DNA from: Dokdonella_A sp044227025
GTDB lineage: Bacteria; Pseudomonadota; Gammaproteobacteria; Xanthomonadales; Rhodanobacteraceae
Direction of reading: 5' to 3'
NCBI RefSeq assembly: GCF_044227025.1
Contig: NZ_JBGAFX010000004.1
Span: forward strand, 186,001-250,000
DNA length: 64,000 bases
Translations under genes and position numbers: made by a program
Notes under the pieces: model-generated
Databases searched by the model: none
The model's input: the letters and a program-made list of their open reading frames with translations, nothing else
What the model was told of the DNA's origin: nothing
In this document: positions 17,648 through 26,528 of the stretch, one piece after another
Position numbering within the stretch: the first letter of the stretch is position 1
How the letters are laid out: each line of letters starts with the position of its first letter

Positions 17648-18247
17648 ATGACTATGCCCACCCGCCCGACCCCACCATCCAATGCATCTGCAGAGGAGTC
17701 CGTTGCGAAACCCGCCGCGCAAGCAGGGCGTCCAGGCGAGGCGCATTGGCACGACGTCCTGCTCGACGGTACCCGCGTGCTGATCCGGCCGATCCACAAG
17801 GAGGATGCCGAGCTGGAGCGCGAATTCATCGAACTCCTCTCTGCACGATCGAAGCGCCTGCGCTTTCTCGGCTCGATCGGTTCGCCGAGCGACACGCTGA
17901 TCCGCCAACTCACCGACATCGACTTTCGACGCGAGGCGGCGTTCGCCGCCCTTCTCGCGCGCGAAGGCGCCAAGCACCTGATCGGCGTCAGCCGGTTCAG
18001 CCTCGGCGCCGACGGAAAATCGTGCGAGTGTGCGGTGACGGTCGCCGATGAATGGCAGCACAAGGGGTTGGGGACGCTGCTGATGCGCCATCTCATCGAG
18101 GTCGCGCGCGAGCGTGGCGTGCACGAGATGGCTTCCATCGATGCCGCGGACAATACGGAGATGCAGGAGCTCGCCGAATTCCTCGGCTTCACGCGACACA
18201 CCGATCCGCAGGACCCGCATCAGGTCATCCACTCCCTGCGGCTCTGA
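17648..18247 (+). CDS. GNAT family N-acetyltransferase
   Basis: A 199-residue protein with one GNAT domain from about residue 37 (LLDGTRVLIRPIHKEDAELE). It contains the acetyl-CoA-binding motif in DEWQHKGLGTLLMRHLIEVA and the C-terminal ELAEFLGFTRHTDPQD. It resembles the acetyltransferase domain of Pat-type protein lysine acetyltransferases, without the large nucleotide-binding region. The first 35 residues are a disordered tail rich in Pro/Ala. GGAG lies 8 nt before the ATG. It is divergent from usp under a perfect Anr box, so a role in low-oxygen metabolic control is plausible. Confidence 0.82.
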   Translation: MTMPTRPTPPSNASAEESVAKPAAQAGRPGEAHWHDVLLDGTRVLIRPIHKEDAELEREFIELLSARSKRLRFLGSIGSPSDTLIRQLTDIDFRREAAFAALLAREGAKHLIGVSRFSLGADGKSCECAVTVADEWQHKGLGTLLMRHLIEVARERGVHEMASIDAADNTEMQELAEFLGFTRHTDPQDPHQVIHSLRL

Positions 18248-18403
18248 GCGGCGTCGCGCGTCAGGTGCCCCGGCGCGTCGCGCTGCGGCGGAACCTGTGC
18301 GCACTGCTGCGAAAAATCTGATGCGCAGGTGCGCGACGCGGACCGGCAGCCTCGACCAAAGAGCCGCGCCTGGCGGGCTCCGACGCTGGACGCTTCATCA
18401 ACG

Positions 18404-18429
18404 AAAAACCCGCCGAGAGGGCGGGTTTT
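18404..18429. terminator. Bidirectional intrinsic terminator
   Basis: The stem AAAACCCGCC / GGCGGGTTTT with a five-base loop (GAGAG) has T-runs on both strands. It lies between the converging GNAT gene (ends 18247) and ssb (ends 18463) and should stop transcription from both sides. Confidence 0.8.
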
Positions 18430-18462
18430 GCCGTAGATGCAACGTGGACGGAGGGCGGGGAA

Positions 18463-18954
18463 TCAAAACGGGATGTCGTCGTCCTCGAAGCCGCCGCTGT
18501 CCGCCGGTGGTGGCGCGGACGAACGCGGAGCGGAGGGCGCGCCACGCGACGGAGCGGAACGCTCACCGCCGCGATCGCGGCTGTACCCGCCGCCACCACC
18601 GCCACCGCCACCTTCGCCGCCGCGGCTGCCGAGCATCTGCATCTCGTCGGCAATGATGTCGGTCGAGTAGCGCTTGATGCCGTCCTTCTCGTATTCGTCG
18701 GTGCGCAGCTTGCCTTCGACGTAGACCTGGCTGCCCTTCTTGAGGTACTCGCCGGCGATCTCCGCAAGGCGACCGAAGAACTTCACGCGGTGCCATTCGG
18801 TGCGTTCCTGCTGCTCGCCGGTCTGCTTGTCCTTCCAGCTTTCCGAGGTTGCGATGCGGATCGAGGTGATCGCGCTGCCGCTGGTGGTGTAGCGCGTCTC
18901 GGGATCGGCGCCGAGGTTGCCGACCAGGATGACCTTGTTGATGCCGCGTGCCAT
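18463..18954 (-). CDS. ssb: Single-stranded DNA-binding protein
   Basis: SSB, 163 residues. The OB-fold (about 1-110) begins MARGINKVILVGNLGADPE and includes SWKDKQTGEQQERTEWH and FFGRLAEIAGEYLKKGSQVYVEG. A Gly/Ser/Pro-rich flexible linker follows (about 115-150), then the acidic tip DDDIPF that binds repair and replication partners. It is monocistronic, ending at a bidirectional terminator. Confidence 0.97.
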   Translation of the reverse strand: MARGINKVILVGNLGADPETRYTTSGSAITSIRIATSESWKDKQTGEQQERTEWHRVKFFGRLAEIAGEYLKKGSQVYVEGKLRTDEYEKDGIKRYSTDIIADEMQMLGSRGGEGGGGGGGGGYSRDRGGERSAPSRGAPSAPRSSAPPPADSGGFEDDDIPF

Positions 18955-19125
18955 GAAAGTTCCTCTGTCTCGTCCTGCTGTGCGGCGCGCAGGATAACAT
19001 TCCCGGCCCTCCTGGCCGCGGACGGATCGCCGCTGCGGGCGTCCGACTGCGGCGCGCAGTCATGTCAGCCGACGCCGACCCGGAACGTCGGCACATGGCT
19101 GGCGCCGCAATCGCGGCGTCGCTGC

Positions 19126-19695
19126 CTAGTCCACGGCGGGACGGGCACCCGCAGGCTCGGGCCAGCGCTGCGGCACGCGGCGCAGGTCCCCGACGGCATA
19201 GCCGAGCGCCTCGAGGCGCGCCACGGCCGCATCGTAGTCGGCCTCGGGGATCGTCGGCGTGCGCGCCATGATCCAGGCGTAGTCGCGTGCATTGCGCGCA
19301 ATGATGGTCCGCGAGTACCCGGCATCGAGGTCGGCAATGATGTACTCGGCCCGGATCGGCCAGATGAACTGCATGCCCCACACCGCATTGCCGGTTCCCG
19401 CCTGCACGAAGCCGCGCGGGCGCATCGTTTTCAGGGGAGCATCGAACGATCCGTTGCGGTAGCGGAAGGTCGTGCGGATCGTGCCGTCCGCCTGCAATGC
19501 GTAGGACTCGATCGCGTTGAAGGCATTGCGTTCGGGACGCGACGGGATATGTGCGATCACGTACCAGTCGCCCATGAAGCGTGCCAGGTCGACCTGCTCG
19601 ACCGGTCGGATCGCAGGCCGGTCGTGCGCGCATCCGGCCATGGCGAACATGAGTCCGGCACACGCGATGAATCCGATCCGACGCCGGGCGTTCAT
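19126..19695 (-). CDS. blc: Lipocalin-family lipoprotein (Blc-like)
   Basis: A 189-residue outer-membrane-type lipoprotein. The signal peptide ends in the lipobox AMAGC (Cys22). The lipocalin motif DLARFMGDWYVIAHIP (N-terminal G-x-W) is followed by the typical Blc blocks RPRGFVQAGTGNAVWGMQFI and YAWIMARTPTIPEADY. Blc proteins bind fatty acids or lysophospholipids. It is the last gene of the lipid-modification run; its ATG overlaps the preceding methyltransferase stop as ATGA, so it is translated with that operon. Confidence 0.9.
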   Translation of the reverse strand: MNARRRIGFIACAGLMFAMAGCAHDRPAIRPVEQVDLARFMGDWYVIAHIPSRPERNAFNAIESYALQADGTIRTTFRYRNGSFDAPLKTMRPRGFVQAGTGNAVWGMQFIWPIRAEYIIADLDAGYSRTIIARNARDYAWIMARTPTIPEADYDAAVARLEALGYAVGDLRRVPQRWPEPAGARPAVD

Positions 19696-20771
19696 GCGCG
19701 ACGCTCGAACAGGTAGTGGGCGACCATCCATTCACTGCCGTCGGCGTAGCCGAACAATTCGGCGCAGGCCATCCAGAACATGCGCCAGCGCTGGAACCAC
19801 AGGGGCGCCGCTTCGCCGTAGGCGTGGCGCAGGATCGGCATCAGGACCTCCCGCTTGCGGTCCTGCCCTTGCAGCCAATGGTTCGCCGTGCGCTGGTAGT
19901 GGCGGCCGTCGACGAGCCAGCGACGCTCGAGTACGAGGTCGCGCTGGAAGCAGGCAAAGGTATCGGCCGAGGGCATCAGTCCGCCGGTGAAGAAATGCCG
20001 ACCCAGCCAGTTTCCGTCGCCCTCCGTCTCGAACGGATACAGCAGCGTGCGATGGCAGAAGATGTGCGCGAACAGCTTGCCGTCGGCGCGCAGCCACGAG
20101 CGTATGCGCTCGAACAGCGCCTGGTAGTTGCGCAGGTGTTCGAACATCTCGATCGATACGCAGCGGTCGAAACGTGCCACCGGCAGGTCGAGATGGTTGA
20201 CGTCGCGCGTCAGCACCTGCACGTTGTGCAGGCCGAGCTCGCTGCAGCGCGCTTCGATGAACTCGCGCTGTGGCCGCGAATTGGAAATGGCCGTGATGCG
20301 CGCGTTCGGGTACCGGGCGGCCATCCACAGCGTCAGCGAGCCCCAGCCGCAACCGAGTTCGAGGATGTCCTGGCCATCGGCGAGCTGCGCACGCTCGCCG
20401 TACAAAGCGAGCATCGCGTCCTCCGCCTCGGCCAGCGTCTCGTTGCCGTTCGGGTAGTAGCACGACGAGTACTTCAGTCGCGGCCCGAGGCAATGGGCGA
20501 AGAAAGCCGGCGGCAATTCATAGTGCTGGCGGTTCGCCGCATCGGTGTGGATCGCCAGCGGGCTTTCGCGCAGCGAGGCGATGCGCAGTGCGAAGCGCAT
20601 CGACTGGGCTTCGGGACCGCCCAGGGCCTCCTCGCGCAGGCGCTGCGCGCATTGCCGGCGGATCCCGGCACGCAGGAGGCTGTCGGGCAGCCAGCCGCGT
20701 TCGGCGAGACCGAGCAGGCCGGGTGCGGCATGGTCGGTGTCGAGTTCGAGCGTGTTCACAAGCGTCGTCAT
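19692..20771 (-). CDS. CFA-synthase-like SAM-dependent methyltransferase (second copy)
   Basis: A 359-residue class I methyltransferase of the cyclopropane-fatty-acid synthase superfamily. The SAM motif is LELGCGWGSLTLWMAARYP; other family blocks are HYELPPAFFAHCLGPRLKYS, CYYPNGNETLAEAEDAML, CVSIEMFEHLRNY and HIFCHRTLLYPFE. It is shorter and divergent compared with the cfa copy four genes earlier, so it may methylate a different lipid position. In some bacteria relatives take part in methyl-branched or furan fatty acid formation (recalled, not shown here). It overlaps the DUF1295 gene by ATGA. Confidence 0.85.
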   Translation of the reverse strand: MTTLVNTLELDTDHAAPGLLGLAERGWLPDSLLRAGIRRQCAQRLREEALGGPEAQSMRFALRIASLRESPLAIHTDAANRQHYELPPAFFAHCLGPRLKYSSCYYPNGNETLAEAEDAMLALYGERAQLADGQDILELGCGWGSLTLWMAARYPNARITAISNSRPQREFIEARCSELGLHNVQVLTRDVNHLDLPVARFDRCVSIEMFEHLRNYQALFERIRSWLRADGKLFAHIFCHRTLLYPFETEGDGNWLGRHFFTGGLMPSADTFACFQRDLVLERRWLVDGRHYQRTANHWLQGQDRKREVLMPILRHAYGEAAPLWFQRWRMFWMACAELFGYADGSEWMVAHYLFERRA

Positions 20772-21565
20772 GGCAAGTCCTCGGTCGATGGTTTTTTCGG
20801 AAACCATGGAAACAGCATCGGCGTCGTGCGCTGGTAGGCACGGTAGTCGTCGCCGCGGGTACGCAACGCCTGCGCCTCGGTGAACGGGATGCCGCTCAGC
20901 CAGCGCAGGAAGACGAACATCACGACCGGTCCTGCCCACGCCAGCCAGGCCAGCGGCGAACCGAGCGCGAGCAACACGTAGGCAAACCAGTGCAGCCATT
21001 CGAAGAAGTAGTTCGGGTGGCGCGAATAGCGCCAGAGTCCCTCGCGACAGGTACGTCCCTTGTTGGCCGGGTCTGCGCGGAAGCGCGCGAGCTGTGCATC
21101 CGCGAGCGCCTCGCCGGCCACGCATCCGATCCAGAGCACGATCGCGAGGATCAGCGACGGCGTGACCGTCGCGACCGGATTGGCCGCCGTCGCAACGAAT
21201 GGAAGCGCGAACAAGGCGACGAGCAGGGCCTGGAACTGGAAGAACGCGAACCATGCGCGCTGGTCCTCGCCCCAGCGCGCGCGCAAATGGGCGTAGCGCC
21301 CATCCTCGGGTTCCCCGCGCACGCGGTGCCACAGATGAGCCGCAAGCCGGATCCCCCATGCGCCACCGAGCACGGCGAGCACGCAGCGCGGCAGGACGGC
21401 GCCATCGCCGAACAGCGCTGCGACGATGGCCGCGCTGCCGACCCCGAGCGCCCAGATCGCGTCGACGATGCCCGCGTTGCGATGGCGTCGCTGCCAGGAC
21501 CAGCCAGCCGTTTGTGCGGCGGCCGCGAGGATCCAGATCGAGACCAGGGTCACCGGCGCACTCAT
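20768..21565 (-). CDS. DUF1295 membrane protein (steroid 5-alpha-reductase-like)
   Basis: A 265-residue polytopic membrane protein with about six hydrophobic helices. The C-terminal part has the DUF1295 / isoprenylcysteine-methyltransferase-like signature: LWRYSRHPNYFFEWLHWFAY, RWLSGIPFTEAQAL and GDDYRAYQRTTPMLFPWFP. Relatives are NADPH-dependent lipid reductases or methyltransferases. AAGGAG precedes the ATG, and both ends overlap neighbours by ATGA. It is part of the conserved lipid-modification operon. Confidence 0.85.
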   Translation of the reverse strand: MSAPVTLVSIWILAAAAQTAGWSWQRRHRNAGIVDAIWALGVGSAAIVAALFGDGAVLPRCVLAVLGGAWGIRLAAHLWHRVRGEPEDGRYAHLRARWGEDQRAWFAFFQFQALLVALFALPFVATAANPVATVTPSLILAIVLWIGCVAGEALADAQLARFRADPANKGRTCREGLWRYSRHPNYFFEWLHWFAYVLLALGSPLAWLAWAGPVVMFVFLRWLSGIPFTEAQALRTRGDDYRAYQRTTPMLFPWFPKKPSTEDLP

Positions 21566-22107
21566 CGCGCTGCTCCTTGCAGGCCGACCGGACGCGAGCG
21601 CCGATGCCAGCGCTGTGCCAGCAATGCCAGCAATGGCAGCGCAATCGCCCAGCCGAACGCGAGCATCGCGACGGCGTGCCACGCCGGCGCCGCGAACACC
21701 ACCGCACCGAAGCCGCGAGCCGCGCCGAGGTAGGCCAGCGGACCGCCGATGGCGCCGAGCACGACAGCCCAGTCCGCCCGCCCGCGCAGGAAGGCGAACG
21801 AGTGGTTGATGGTCATTGCGAACGCAGCCCACACGGCGAGGATCCACGCCGGTGCCGGCAGCAACGCGTCGTGCGATGCGTAGTGCAGCACGCCGAAGCC
21901 CGCCAGCGTTCCATCCAGCACGATGCCGACGAGCAATGCACACAGCACGAGAAGCAGGTCGCTGCGTCGCTCAGTCGAGGCGGACAATTGCAGCGCGACG
22001 AACAGCGCCGCCACGCCGACGCCGACCCATGGTGCGTCGCGCGCCGCACCGATCACCGCCGCAAACCAGACGGCCTGGTAGCCCAGAAGGTTCGCCCAGA
22101 AGCCCAT
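21562..22107 (-). CDS. DUF2878 membrane protein
   Basis: A 181-residue integral membrane protein with about five to six helices and little soluble sequence. It begins MGFWANLLGYQAVWFAAVIG and includes ALLVGIVLDGTLAGFGVL and FAMTINHSFAFLRGR, typical of DUF2878. Its function is unknown, but the family is regularly encoded between cfa and DUF1295 genes in proteobacteria. It starts 1 bp after the cfa stop. Confidence 0.82.
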   Translation of the reverse strand: MGFWANLLGYQAVWFAAVIGAARDAPWVGVGVAALFVALQLSASTERRSDLLLVLCALLVGIVLDGTLAGFGVLHYASHDALLPAPAWILAVWAAFAMTINHSFAFLRGRADWAVVLGAIGGPLAYLGAARGFGAVVFAAPAWHAVAMLAFGWAIALPLLALLAQRWHRRSRPVGLQGAAR

Positions 22108-22108
22108 G

Positions 22109-23383
22109 TCACGCCTCCACGCGATCGAGACCGGTGATGAATTCCGCGTTGCGTCTGCCGGGCTTGGCCAGCAGCATCTGCGCGACGCCGATCGAACGTT
22201 CGCGGAAGCCGCCTTCGCAATAGGCGAGGTAGAACTCCCACAGGCGCATGAAGCGGCGATCGAACCCCTGCGCGCGCACCTCGGACTGGCGCGCGAGGAA
22301 GCGCTCGCGCCACGCCTGCAAGGTGCGCGCATACGACGACCCGAAGTCCTCCATGTGCACCAGTCCGAGATCGCAGCTGCGCGCCTTCGACGCGACCAGC
22401 GCCGCGACCGAGGGGATGAACGAACCGGGGAACACATGACGCTTGATGAAATCGACCGAACGCAGCGCCTGGGCGTAGCGGTGGTCCTCGATCGTGATCG
22501 CCTGGATCAGGGCGAGGCCGGTGGGCGCGAGCAGCGCACCCAGCTTGGCGAAATAGCCGTCGAGATTCGGCGCGCCAATCGCTTCGACCATCTCGATCGA
22601 CACCAGCTTGTCGAACTGTCCATGCAGATCGCGGTAGTCCTGCAGCAACAGCGTGACGCGGTCCTGCAGCCCGGCCGCCGCGACCCGTTCGCTGGCCAGC
22701 GCATGCTGTTCACGCGAAATCGTCGTGGTGGTGACGTGGCAACCGTATTCTGCGGCGGCATGCAGCGCGAAGCCGCCCCAGCCGGTACCGATCTCGACCA
22801 CGCGGTCGCCCGGCTGCAACTGCAGCTTGCGGCAGATGCGTTCAAGCTTGCGCGTCGACGCCTGCTCGAGCGTATCCACGTCGCTTGCATAGAGCGCCGA
22901 GGAATACATCAGGTCGTCCGACAGGAAAAGGCGGAAGAAATCATTGCCGAGGTCGTAATGGGCGGCGATGTTGCGGCGGGCGCCGCTGCGCGTATTGCGA
23001 CGCAACGCATGCCAGGCGCGAAGTGCAAGTGAACCCGCTCCTGCCAGTCCGGACTCCATTCCGTCGAGGAGATCGCGATTGCGCACGAGCAGGCGCACGA
23101 GGCCGACCAGATCATCGCAGTCCCAGGCGCCGTCGATGTAGGCTTCGGCAGCGCCCACGCTGCCGTTCATCGCGATGGCTCGGTAGAACGCCGGATCATG
23201 CACGTCGATCGTCAAGGGATCGGTTCCGCGCCCGAGCTCGCTCTTGCCGAGCGCATCGCGCAGACGCAATGGCCGGCCCCCAAGCGCGTCCATCTGCGCA
23301 AGCAGGCGTGCGCGCAATGCGCGATCGATGCGGCCCCAGGCGGGCGCATCGGAATGACGGAACTCGTCGGCGATCTCGTTCAT
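22109..23383 (-). CDS. cfa: Cyclopropane-fatty-acyl-phospholipid synthase
   Basis: A 424-residue CFA synthase that adds a methylene from SAM across the double bond of unsaturated phospholipid acyl chains. The N-terminal domain holds DPLTIDVHDPAFYRAIAMNG. The catalytic domain has HYDLGNDFFRLFLSDDLMYS, the SAM motif EIGTGWGGFALHAAAEYG, KLVSIEMVEAIG and DFIKRHVFPGSFIPS. The start overlaps the DUF1365 stop by ATGA. It lies in an operon headed by a desaturase that would supply its substrate. Confidence 0.93.
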   Translation of the reverse strand: MNEIADEFRHSDAPAWGRIDRALRARLLAQMDALGGRPLRLRDALGKSELGRGTDPLTIDVHDPAFYRAIAMNGSVGAAEAYIDGAWDCDDLVGLVRLLVRNRDLLDGMESGLAGAGSLALRAWHALRRNTRSGARRNIAAHYDLGNDFFRLFLSDDLMYSSALYASDVDTLEQASTRKLERICRKLQLQPGDRVVEIGTGWGGFALHAAAEYGCHVTTTTISREQHALASERVAAAGLQDRVTLLLQDYRDLHGQFDKLVSIEMVEAIGAPNLDGYFAKLGALLAPTGLALIQAITIEDHRYAQALRSVDFIKRHVFPGSFIPSVAALVASKARSCDLGLVHMEDFGSSYARTLQAWRERFLARQSEVRAQGFDRRFMRLWEFYLAYCEGGFRERSIGVAQMLLAKPGRRNAEFITGLDRVEA

Positions 23384-24162
23384 GGGGCTTCCCGCACCGG
23401 ATGGGGGTGGTCGTGGATGGGCGTTCGCTTCAGCCACAGCTGCAGCGCCTGCCAGTGGATGGCGCCGACGACCTGCACGGTCATCAACGGATAGCGCCAC
23501 AGCACGCGCGCGAGCGCGGCGGTATCGAGCGGTCGGCGCTGCAGCGCGAGGGTCGCGTCGAATTCGCGATCGTCGCCGCGCAGCACGTCCATCTGCACGT
23601 GCAGATCTTCGCCGGGAGCGGTGAACGTCCAGCGGTAGTCGCGCTCCATCGCCATGAACGGCGACACGTGGAACGCCTTGCCGAATTCCCAGCGCCATGT
23701 ACGTCCACGGCGTCCTGCTTCCGCCACGGGCAGCACGTAGGCATGGCGTTCCTTCCAGGGCGTGTTGGTGATTTCCGCGACGACGTGGCGGAGCGTCGTG
23801 CCGTCCGCTTCGAAGCAGTAATAGAACGTGACCGGATTGAACACGTGGCCGAAGTAGCGCAGATGGGTCAGCACGCGGATTGGCCCGTCGGCAGGCACGG
23901 CGCCGGCGGCGCGTATGCGCCCGCGCACGGCCTCGGCCAGGGGTAGATTGTCGGGCCCGAGATAGTCTCGTCGGCGGAATTCGGCGACGTTGCGGTGACC
24001 GTTCGACCACAACCAGCGCCCGCTGAACACGCGATCGAGCTCGTCGAGGTCGAGGTAAAGCTGCGCCATGCGGTAATGGAATTGATGCGCGTGCGGCATG
24101 CGCCGCCGATGCCGGACCGAACCTTCGTAGATCGCACTGCACAGGGGCATGGCGGTGCTCAT
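23380..24162 (-). CDS. DUF1365 family protein
   Basis: A 260-residue cytoplasmic protein with the DUF1365 hallmarks SAIYEGSVRHRRRMPHAHQF, RVLTHLRYFGHVFNPVTFYY, ITNTPWKERHAYVLP and KAFHVSPFMAMERDYRW. Its biochemical role is unknown, but it is nearly always encoded between an FAD-dependent oxidoreductase and a CFA synthase, as here. Start and stop both overlap neighbours by ATGA. Confidence 0.9.
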   Translation of the reverse strand: MSTAMPLCSAIYEGSVRHRRRMPHAHQFHYRMAQLYLDLDELDRVFSGRWLWSNGHRNVAEFRRRDYLGPDNLPLAEAVRGRIRAAGAVPADGPIRVLTHLRYFGHVFNPVTFYYCFEADGTTLRHVVAEITNTPWKERHAYVLPVAEAGRRGRTWRWEFGKAFHVSPFMAMERDYRWTFTAPGEDLHVQMDVLRGDDREFDATLALQRRPLDTAALARVLWRYPLMTVQVVGAIHWQALQLWLKRTPIHDHPHPVREAP

Positions 24163-25466
24163 GCGCGCGACCAGGCCGGCGCTGCGGCCGAATGCGTACC
24201 GGTGGCCGTGGCTGTCACGGGTGCAGTCCAATGGACGCCGAGCGCGTGCGCCACTTCGACGGCACTGCGCATGCCATCCTCGTGGAAACCCCACCCCCAG
24301 TACGCACCGGCGAACCAGGTGCGCCGATGGCCCTGCAGTTCTGCCCTGCGCGCCTGCGCCGCGACCGAGGCGCGCGTGTAGACCGGGTGCATGTAATGCA
24401 GGCGACGCAGGATGCGTGCCGGATCGATGGCGGCCGTGCGATTGAGGCTGACCACCAGCGGCACCGGCGAGTCGATGCCCTGCAGCAGGTTCATGCAATA
24501 GCTGACCGAGCATGCGGCGTCGCGGTCGCGCGGCACGTGCGCGTTCCATGCGGCCCATGCCTTGCGGTTGCACGGCAGCAGCGAAGCGTCCGTATGCAGC
24601 ACGACTTCGTTGGACTGGTAGGGAATCGCGCCGAGCACTTCCTGCTCGCTCTCGTTCGCGTCCGCCAGCAGCGCCAGTGCCTGGTCGCTGTGGCAGGCGA
24701 GGACGAGCTGGTCAAAGCGTTCGACCGTGCCTGCAGCGAACACCTCCACGCCCTCGGCGTCGCGGGCAACGCGCAGGACCGGCGTGCCGGGACGCTCATC
24801 GACTCGCCAGGCGTGACGCATCGCCTGCACGTATGCGGAGGATCCGCCGACGACGACGCGCCACTGCGGGCGACCGCGCACCTGCAGCATCTGGTGGTTC
24901 GCCATGAAGTGCGCAAGGTAGCGCGCGGGAAACTCGAGAATCCTCTCGGGCGGCGACGACCAGAGGGCCGAGGCCATTGGCACCAGGTGCTCGTCGCGGA
25001 ACGCGGTACCGAAACGATGCTCGGCCAGGAACTCGCCCAGCGTGGGACCTGCATCGGACCCTTCCAGAAGGTGTGGCGCGAGGCGGTAAAACCGCACGAG
25101 GTCGGCCAGCATGCCGAGGAAGCGGCGCGAGACGAGGTTGGAGCGCTGGCAGAACAGCGTATCCAGCGAGGTCGCGCTGTACTCGACGCCGCTCGCTTCG
25201 CTGTGTACGGAAAAACTCATCGTGGTCGGTTTCGTTTCGACGCCGAGCTCGTCGAACAGGCGCGTCAGCAGCGGATAGTGCTGTCGGTTGTGCACGATGA
25301 AGCCGGTGTCGACGCGATGGCATCGACCATCCAGTTCGATCTCGTGGGTATGCGTATGCCCGCCGAGGTAGTCGTTCGCCTCGAACAGCACGACCTCGTG
25401 GCGCTTCGAGAGCAGCCAGGCGCTGGCGAGACCCGCAATGCCTGATCCGACGATCGCGATGCGCAT
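24159..25466 (-). CDS. FAD-dependent oxidoreductase (amine-oxidase-like) of the cfa cluster
   Basis: A 435-residue flavoprotein. The N-terminal dinucleotide fold is MRIAIVGSGIAGLASAWLL with an acidic strand end (VVLFEANDYLGGHT). The C-terminal FAD contact is TWFAGAYWGWGFHEDGMRSA. It belongs to the NAD(P)/FAD family found with DUF1365 and CFA synthases. In some organisms such proteins participate in desaturation or oxidation of methyl-branched fatty acids (from memory). It starts 1 bp after the desaturase stop. Confidence 0.88.
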   Translation of the reverse strand: MRIAIVGSGIAGLASAWLLSKRHEVVLFEANDYLGGHTHTHEIELDGRCHRVDTGFIVHNRQHYPLLTRLFDELGVETKPTTMSFSVHSEASGVEYSATSLDTLFCQRSNLVSRRFLGMLADLVRFYRLAPHLLEGSDAGPTLGEFLAEHRFGTAFRDEHLVPMASALWSSPPERILEFPARYLAHFMANHQMLQVRGRPQWRVVVGGSSAYVQAMRHAWRVDERPGTPVLRVARDAEGVEVFAAGTVERFDQLVLACHSDQALALLADANESEQEVLGAIPYQSNEVVLHTDASLLPCNRKAWAAWNAHVPRDRDAACSVSYCMNLLQGIDSPVPLVVSLNRTAAIDPARILRRLHYMHPVYTRASVAAQARRAELQGHRRTWFAGAYWGWGFHEDGMRSAVEVAHALGVHWTAPVTATATGTHSAAAPAWSRA

Positions 25467-25467
25467 G

Positions 25468-26460
25468 TCAGCCGCGCCCCTTCGCCGCGACCCATGCCGG
25501 AATCGGCTTGAGGTTTCGCACGAGCCCGAATGCGGCCAGCCCGCGCAGCAGGTACCAGGTGATGTCGAGTTCCCACCAGCGGAATCCCTGGCGGACGGTG
25601 CCCGGGAAGAAATGGTGGTTGTTGTGCCAGCCTTCGCCGAACGTGATCAGGGCCAGCCACGCATTGTTGCGGCTGTCGTCCGCGGTATCGAAGCGACGCG
25701 AACCGACGCGATGGGCGAGCGAGTTGATCGTGACCGTCGCATGGAAAAGCGCCACGGTCGAGACGAAGAATCCCCATACCAGCATCTGCGCTCCGCTGGT
25801 GCCGGCCTCCGGCACGGCTGTCTCGAGCCACGCGCCGAACACGTACAGCAGGACGGCAAGCACGACCGGCACGACGGTGTCATAGCGGTCGAGCCAGCGC
25901 AGCTCGGGATACTTCGCGAAATCCGGTACGCGTGCCCAGTCCGTGCGGAACGCCGCGCGCGTCAGGAACCACCCGGCATGGCTCCACAGGAACCCGCGCA
26001 GGGTCGGCGAATGCGGATCAAGGGCAGTGTCGGCGTGCCGATGGTGATTGCGATGGTGCGCGGCCCACCACAACGGCCCGCGCTGCACGCACGAAGCACC
26101 GATCAGCGCGAAGGTGAACTGCACGCCGCGCGAGGCACTGAACGTCCGGTGCGAGAAATAGCGATGGTAGAACGCGGTCAGCGCGAACATGCGCAATGCA
26201 TACAGCGCGGCCGCGGTCCACAACGCGACCGCCGACACGCCGACCCAGAGCACGCCGGCGCAGGCGACGTGCATCGCGAGGAACGGCAGTGCACGCAGCC
26301 AGTCGATGCGTTGGGCGTCCGCAGGCTCCGGGTCGGCGTCGTCGTCGACCCGGGTGTCGACCCAGCGGCGCAGGCGGGCCATCGCAGTGCGCGCACCCGG
26401 CGCTGGCGCGCCGACTGCCGGCGCGCCGCAGTCGGCATTCGTGCAGGATTCGCTGGACAT
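25468..26460 (-). CDS. Acyl-CoA / acyl-lipid desaturase (membrane di-iron)
   Basis: A 330-residue membrane desaturase with all three histidine boxes: HRYFSHR (99-105), HRNHH (136-140) and GEGWHNNHH near residue 280. Two pairs of transmembrane helices flank the boxes, as in delta-9 desaturases. The extended Ala/Pro-rich N-terminus (about 30 residues) is unusual. It is the first lipid gene after the sigma/anti-sigma pair, 68 bp downstream of the anti-sigma stop, and would provide the double bond that CFA synthase modifies. Confidence 0.9.
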   Translation of the reverse strand: MSSESCTNADCGAPAVGAPAPGARTAMARLRRWVDTRVDDDADPEPADAQRIDWLRALPFLAMHVACAGVLWVGVSAVALWTAAALYALRMFALTAFYHRYFSHRTFSASRGVQFTFALIGASCVQRGPLWWAAHHRNHHRHADTALDPHSPTLRGFLWSHAGWFLTRAAFRTDWARVPDFAKYPELRWLDRYDTVVPVVLAVLLYVFGAWLETAVPEAGTSGAQMLVWGFFVSTVALFHATVTINSLAHRVGSRRFDTADDSRNNAWLALITFGEGWHNNHHFFPGTVRQGFRWWELDITWYLLRGLAAFGLVRNLKPIPAWVAAKGRG

Positions 26461-26492
26461 GCATCGCTCCGTGACTCCACTCGGTACCGTCT

Positions 26493-26519
26493 ATACGGAC
26501 CGAGTGCGCGGACGGATGC
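26493..26519 (-). promoter_or_regulatory. Candidate ECF promoter upstream of the desaturase
   Basis: On the minus strand GCATCC and CCGTAT are 15 nt apart in the 68-bp gap before the desaturase. This resembles the CCATCC / CCGAAT pattern reported for SigK-type ECF factors, whose anti-sigma partner is RskA, but the spacing is about 2 nt short. No second copy is evident upstream of the sigma gene itself, so this is only a suggestion. Confidence 0.22.
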
Positions 26520-26528
26520 AGTCGTGGA